Under the pieces are notes generated by a model. It searched no databases and was not told where the DNA came from. It worked only from the letters and a program-made list of their open reading frames with translations. Positions 5,245-6,939 of a stretch of DNA of 6,939 nt are shown piece by piece. The position numbers were made by a program, and so were the translations under genes. The stretch is from Synechococcus sp. HW_metabat.21 (GTDB taxonomy: Bacteria; Cyanobacteriota; Cyanobacteriia; PCC-6307; Cyanobiaceae). The stretch is from assembly GCA_018623875.1 (NCBI GenBank), contig JAAZUZ010000086.1, positions 1-6,939 of the forward strand, read 5' to 3'. The first letter of the stretch is position 1. Every line of letters starts with the position of its first letter.

Positions 5245-6939
5245 ATGCTCGCCACCCAACGCATTGGCTTCCTGGAGCGCTTGCACAGCCCTGAGCGGCC
5301 TGTGTTGGTGTTTGACGGTGCAACGGGAACCTCGTTGCAGCAGATGGATCTGACCGCCGACGATTTCGGCGGTCTGGCCCTTGAGGGGTGTAACGAGAAC
5401 CTGGTCTTCACTCGGCCGGATGCCGTGCAGGCCGTGCATCGGCTGTTTCTGGAAGCCGGTTGCGATGTCATTGAGACTGACACCTTTGGCGCGACCTCCA
5501 CGGTCCTGGCCGAGTACGACATCCAAGACAAAGCCTTTGAGCTGAACAAGCGGGCAGCGGAACTGGCCCGAGAAATGGCCGCCGCTTACTCGACACCCGA
5601 GAAGCCACGGTTCGTGGCGGGATCGATGGGCCCGACGACAAAGCTGCCGACGTTGGGGCACATCAGCTTCGACGAGATGCGCGATTCCTTCGCGGAGCAG
5701 GCCGAGGGCTTGATCGCCGGAGACGTCGACCTCTTCATTGTCGAAACCTGTCAGGACGTCCTGCAAATCAAGGCGGCGTTGCAGGGGATCGAGCAGGCCT
5801 TCACGGCAACCGGTCAACGCCGGCCCTTGATGGTGAGCGTGACGATGGAAACCACCGGCACGATGTTGGTGGGTTCAGACATCGCGGCGGTGGTGTCGAT
5901 TCTGGAGCCCTTCCCGATCGATGTGCTGGGCCTGAACTGCGCGACGGGCCCCGAGCAGATGAAGGAGCACGTCCGGTACCTCTCAGCCCACAGCCCGTTC
6001 GTGGTGAGTTGTATCCCGAATGCGGGTCTACCGGAAAACATCGGCGGTGTGGCCCATTACCGGCTCACCCCCACCGAAATGAAGATGCAGCTTATGCACT
6101 TCGTTGAAGATCTTGGGGTGCAAGTGATCGGTGGCTGTTGCGGAACTACGCCTGCACACATCGCCGCCTTGGCTGAGCTCTCCGCGGAACTGAAGCCAGC
6201 TCAGCGCACAGTCCGTGGCGGCCTGGAGGCGGATGCTGAGGCCCCACGTCCTGCCCTGCAGTACGAGCCCGCTGCCAGCTCGATCTATGGAGTGACGCCC
6301 TATCTGCAGGACAACTCCTTCTTGATCATTGGCGAGCGCCTCAACGCCAGCGGCTCGAAGAAGGTTCGCGAGCTGCTCGCCGAGGAGGACTGGGATGGTC
6401 TGGTCTCCGTTGCCCGGGGCCAGGTGAAGGAGAACGCCCACGTGCTCGACGTCAACGTCGACTATGTCGGCCGCGATGGCGAGGCGGACATGCACGCGTT
6501 GGTGAGCCGTCTGGTGACCAACGTCAATCTCCCCCTGATGCTGGACTCCACGGAGTGGCAGAAGATGGAGGCCGGCCTCAAAGTGGCCGGTGGCAAATGC
6601 ATCCTCAACTCCACCAACTACGAGGACGGCGACGAGCGTTTTTTCAAGGTCCTTGAACTCGCTCGCGATTACGGCGCGGGAGTCGTGGTCGGGACCATTG
6701 ATGAGGAGGGCATGGCCCGGACGGCGGAGCGCAAATTTGCGATCGCTCAGCGGGCCTACCGCGACGCCCTGGAATTCGGCATCCCGGCCCACGAGATCTT
6801 CTACGACCCCCTCGCACTCCCCATCTCGACGGGCATTGAAGAAGACCGGGAGAACGGACTAGCGACGCTGAATGCGATTCGCATGATCCGCGAGAACCTG
6901 CCGGGTGTTCACGTGGTGCTGGGTGTCAGCAACGTGAGC
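5245..6939 (+). CDS. metH: Cobalamin-dependent methionine synthase, N-terminal part (runs off the window)
   Basis: Transfers a methyl group from 5-methyltetrahydrofolate through enzyme-bound cobalamin to homocysteine, making methionine (EC 2.1.1.13); cytoplasmic. The open frame runs from ATG 5245 to the last base, 565 codons with no stop, against about 1200 for full-length MetH, so the 3' half is outside. Residues about 10-320 are the homocysteine-binding barrel: VFDGATGTSLQ near 22-32, ETDTFGATS at 77-85, then the zinc ligands C232 (GLNCATGPEQM) and C298/C299 (IGGCCGTTPAH), equivalent to Cys247, Cys310 and Cys311 of E. coli MetH. Residues about 355-565 are most of the pterin-binding barrel: IIGERLNASGSKKV at 361-374, DVNVDYVGRDGEADM at 402-416, LDSTEWQ at 433-439, NSTNYEDG at 455-462, YDPLALPISTG at 520-530 and the start of GVSNVS at the edge. 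The two-barrel order excludes MetE and a stand-alone homocysteine methyltransferase. The cap, B12-binding and AdoMet reactivation domains cannot be checked. The start lacks a clear Shine-Dalgarno and lies 7 bases after ilvE, so translational coupling is plausible. Confidence 0.95.
   Translation, partial: MLATQRIGFLERLHSPERPVLVFDGATGTSLQQMDLTADDFGGLALEGCNENLVFTRPDAVQAVHRLFLEAGCDVIETDTFGATSTVLAEYDIQDKAFELNKRAAELAREMAAAYSTPEKPRFVAGSMGPTTKLPTLGHISFDEMRDSFAEQAEGLIAGDVDLFIVETCQDVLQIKAALQGIEQAFTATGQRRPLMVSVTMETTGTMLVGSDIAAVVSILEPFPIDVLGLNCATGPEQMKEHVRYLSAHSPFVVSCIPNAGLPENIGGVAHYRLTPTEMKMQLMHFVEDLGVQVIGGCCGTTPAHIAALAELSAELKPAQRTVRGGLEADAEAPRPALQYEPAASSIYGVTPYLQDNSFLIIGERLNASGSKKVRELLAEEDWDGLVSVARGQVKENAHVLDVNVDYVGRDGEADMHALVSRLVTNVNLPLMLDSTEWQKMEAGLKVAGGKCILNSTNYEDGDERFFKVLELARDYGAGVVVGTIDEEGMARTAERKFAIAQRAYRDALEFGIPAHEIFYDPLALPISTGIEEDRENGLATLNAIRMIRENLPGVHVVLGVSNVS

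Noticed and set aside
6739..6746. HIP1 palindrome GCGATCGC
   Set aside because: Only one copy was noticed, close to the chance level for this base composition, so it is not evidence of the HIP1-enriched freshwater cyanobacterial type or of any local function.
6028..6792. Open frame of 254 codons on the - strand, antisense to metH
   Set aside because: It lies opposite conserved pterin- and homocysteine-domain coding sequence. It is a shadow frame from codon bias, with no independent support.

Overview
The window looks like chromosomal DNA from a marine-type picocyanobacterium (Synechococcus/Cyanobium group). The evidence is high GC (about 60% or more by eye), protein sequences that read like picocyanobacterial homologues, and a single HIP1 octamer, which is no enrichment. 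The genus is inferred from recalled family resemblance and gene order, not from a search.

Layout: (1) At 17-547 (+) there is a complete gene for a 176-residue soluble protein that I cannot assign to a named family. Its stop codon overlaps the stop of the next gene, and its best terminator, a hairpin plus T7 at 572-608, lies inside the 3' coding end of that convergent neighbour. (2) At 544-4233 (-) is cobN, the large subunit of cobaltochelatase, of normal length with the CobN/ChlH family core intact. (3) About 86 bp of non-coding DNA separates the divergently transcribed cobN and ilvE. (4) At 4320-5237 (+) is ilvE, a class IV PLP-dependent branched-chain aminotransferase with its catalytic lysine and PLP-contacting residues present. 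(5) After a 7-nt gap, metH, the cobalamin-dependent methionine synthase, starts at 5245 (+) and runs off the end of the window. Its 565 visible residues cover the zinc/homocysteine domain and most of the methyltetrahydrofolate-binding domain. The B12-binding and reactivation domains would lie beyond the window.

How the genes fit together: CobN inserts cobalt during corrinoid synthesis and MetH is a main user of the finished cofactor, so the cobN / ilvE-metH divergent pair places a B12-making gene beside a B12-using gene. IlvE sits between them, probably co-transcribed with metH. It makes and breaks down Leu/Ile/Val, and in some bacteria enzymes of this family also form methionine from its keto acid. 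No mobile elements, tRNAs, rRNAs, CRISPR arrays or clear riboswitch were seen. The window is mostly core metabolism. The less ordinary items are the terminator embedded in cobN coding sequence and the unassigned small gene. I did not find evidence for a new multi-gene system.
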